Assembly: GCA_017965125.1 (NCBI GenBank)
Contig: JAGCQO010000276.1
Location: forward strand, 1-6,392
DNA length: 6,392 nucleotides
Direction: 5' to 3'
Source: Paludibacteraceae bacterium
GTDB taxonomy: Bacteria; Bacteroidota; Bacteroidia; Bacteroidales; Paludibacteraceae
Shown here in pieces: positions 5,044 through 6,392 of the stretch. The notes beneath the pieces are model-generated. The model had not been told where the DNA came from, did no database searches, and saw only the letters and a program-made list of their open reading frames with translations. Both the position numbers and the translations under genes were made by a program. How positions within the stretch are numbered: position 1 is the stretch's first letter; the number at the start of each line of letters is the position of its first letter.

Positions 5044-6392
5044 ATGTTTATTATGAATAGGACAATTACATCAAAAGCAATGAAAAGGAGGCTTTTTACC
5101 CTATTCATTGCGGTTGTGACCAGCATCGTAGCATGCTGGGGACAAGCTGTAAATGGCAAGCTGCCGGGAGCGTTCTCGGTAAGCTCCACGAAACAAGTCT
5201 ATTTCTCGGCTGGTAACTTGCAAGCCACTTATGACGCGACTGCAGACACCTGGACTTGGGCGTTTGCCGGGAACCAATGGGACCACATCGGTAATGCGGT
5301 TGGCAACACTTCTGTTACCAACACATCGCCTTTTATGTCTGGTAGTGGAACCGTTGACCTCTTCGGCTGGGTGGGCGCATCCTCTACTTGGGACGGTGTA
5401 AACCAGTATGGTATCACCTCTTCTATGACAACCGAAGACACAGACGGCTATGGCAACAGCGCCACCGAAGGACTGAAAGCCGACTGGGGCGGACTTATCG
5501 GTTTTGGCTGGTACACGATGACTTCAGACGAGTGGGTTTATCTGCTCACATTGCGTGAAACAGGCACGGTGAGTGGAACACCCAACGCCCGTTTCTGTAA
5601 GGCGACGGTGAACGATAAAGCCGGCTTGGTTCTTTTCCCTGACAGCTATACGCATCCAGGCGGTGTAACTGCCCCTACAAACATCAACGATGCAGGTTCT
5701 GCATTCAATGACAACACCTGGTCCGGCGCTGGTTGGACCGCTATGGAAACAGCCGGCTGCGTATTCCTGCCTGCTGCAGGTCGCTACAATGGCACTACAA
5801 TCGAACGTGTTGGGACGTTTTGCCGTTACTGGACAAGCACGCCTTACAACGGAAACGCAACTGAAGCTCTTCGTATGAGTGTCCACGCGACCGATGTGAG
5901 CGGCGACCATAACGAAGAGCGATATGACCGCTTGTCTGTTCGTTTGGTGATACCTACCACAGCAGAAGCAGATGCGGTAGTGGCACTGATTGACGCTATC
6001 GGCACAGTGACATTCTCTACTGAGAGCAAGGACAAGATCACCGCAGCGCGCGAGGCATACGATGCCCTGACTAGCGACCAGAAAGCACAAGTAAGCAACT
6101 ACAGCACTCTCACAGATGCTGAGGCGGCTTACGAAGCGCTTCGTCCGTTCGCACCGATAACTACCGCGCCGGCAGCAGTGGAAAATCTCAAGTACACTGG
6201 CGCAGCGCAAGCACTCATTACCGCTGGTGTGGCAGAGCATGGAGCTTTGCAGTATAAGCTCGGCGCAGATGGCGTGTACGGCGACGGCATACCTACGGCT
6301 ACGGACGCAGAGACTTATACAGTATATTATAAGGTTGTTGCAATAGATGATTACAAAGACACAGAAGAAAGCAGCATAGAAGTTAGCATCGG
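5044..6392 (+). CDS. Multidomain exported surface protein (3' partial)
   Basis: The frame stays open from a stop at 5023-5025 to the right edge (at least 449 codons). Numbering from the ATG at 5044: a signal peptide (basic KRR, hydrophobic core, IVAC then WGQA; residues about 13-35), then a domain at about 40-303 starting LPGAFSVSSTKQVYFSAGNLQ minus its last residues, with TSDEWVYLL, CVFLPAAGRYNG, RYWTSTPYNG and a final SVRLV. These are hallmarks of a lectin/formylglycine-generating-enzyme-like domain common in Bacteroidales and related to the Fibrobacter major paralogous domain. Residues 307-367 form a short helical domain (ALIDAIG, AAREAYDALT, AEAAYEAL), and 371 onward an Ig-like beta domain (ITTAPAAVENLKYTG, TYTVYYKV). 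More repeats and a sorting signal may lie past the edge. IVAC fits a lipobox, so it may be a lipoprotein. Starts at 5053 and 5080 are also possible. The role is probably cell-surface binding; the ligand is unknown. Confidence 0.85.
   Translation, partial: MFIMNRTITSKAMKRRLFTLFIAVVTSIVACWGQAVNGKLPGAFSVSSTKQVYFSAGNLQATYDATADTWTWAFAGNQWDHIGNAVGNTSVTNTSPFMSGSGTVDLFGWVGASSTWDGVNQYGITSSMTTEDTDGYGNSATEGLKADWGGLIGFGWYTMTSDEWVYLLTLRETGTVSGTPNARFCKATVNDKAGLVLFPDSYTHPGGVTAPTNINDAGSAFNDNTWSGAGWTAMETAGCVFLPAAGRYNGTTIERVGTFCRYWTSTPYNGNATEALRMSVHATDVSGDHNEERYDRLSVRLVIPTTAEADAVVALIDAIGTVTFSTESKDKITAAREAYDALTSDQKAQVSNYSTLTDAEAAYEALRPFAPITTAPAAVENLKYTGAAQALITAGVAEHGALQYKLGADGVYGDGIPTATDAETYTVYYKVVAIDDYKDTEESSIEVSI

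Noticed and set aside
5524..6240. A 238-codon minus-strand open frame opposite the surface protein gene
   Set aside because: The product is Cys- and Arg-rich without domain signatures, while the + strand frame encodes a coherent domain series.

Overview
The window looks like chromosomal DNA from a member of the Bacteroidales, probably Prevotella- or Bacteroides-like. Three things suggest this. The first gene matches the Bacteroidetes type of sigma-54 response regulator. The last gene carries a surface domain that is abundant in gut and rumen Bacteroidales. Start codons sit in A/T-rich leaders, mostly without Shine-Dalgarno sequences. This is judged from sequence patterns remembered from these families; no database search was possible. 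All four protein genes read on the + strand.

Region by region: (1) 1-776 is the 3' part of a sigma-54-dependent response regulator. Its AAA+ domain is complete, its receiver domain lies off the left edge, and it has no C-terminal Fis-type DNA-binding domain. (2) 777-835 is a short gap with a small hairpin. (3) 836-2803 and 2810-4639 are two closely spaced genes for membrane-anchored enzymes of the alkaline phosphatase/sulfatase superfamily. The first resembles lipoteichoic acid synthase (LtaS); the second resembles YejM/PbgA (DUF3413 plus sulfatase domain). Each has about five N-terminal membrane helices and a large extracytoplasmic catalytic domain. A clear intrinsic terminator follows at 4659-4696. 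(4) 4640-5043 is a 404-bp intergenic region, A/T-rich in its first half and highly structured in its second half. It holds an operator-like inverted repeat, a weak promoter candidate, a long inverted repeat with two competing partners, two tiny ORFs, a run of eight C and a strong hairpin followed by T6, placed only about 32 bp before the next gene. (5) 5044 to the right edge is the 5' part of a multidomain exported surface protein. It has a signal peptide, a lectin/formylglycine-generating-enzyme-like domain, a short helical domain and an Ig-like domain.

The two sulfatase-fold proteins probably form one transcription unit. They are best read as envelope phospho-group transferases, or as YejM-like envelope regulators, not as true sulfatases, because neither has the formylglycine signature. 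Whether the upstream regulator controls them is unknown. The most unusual part is the 4788-5011 stretch: it could be a small RNA ending in its own terminator, or a cis-acting leader/attenuator of the surface protein gene. No tRNA, rRNA, CRISPR array, insertion sequence or transposase was seen.
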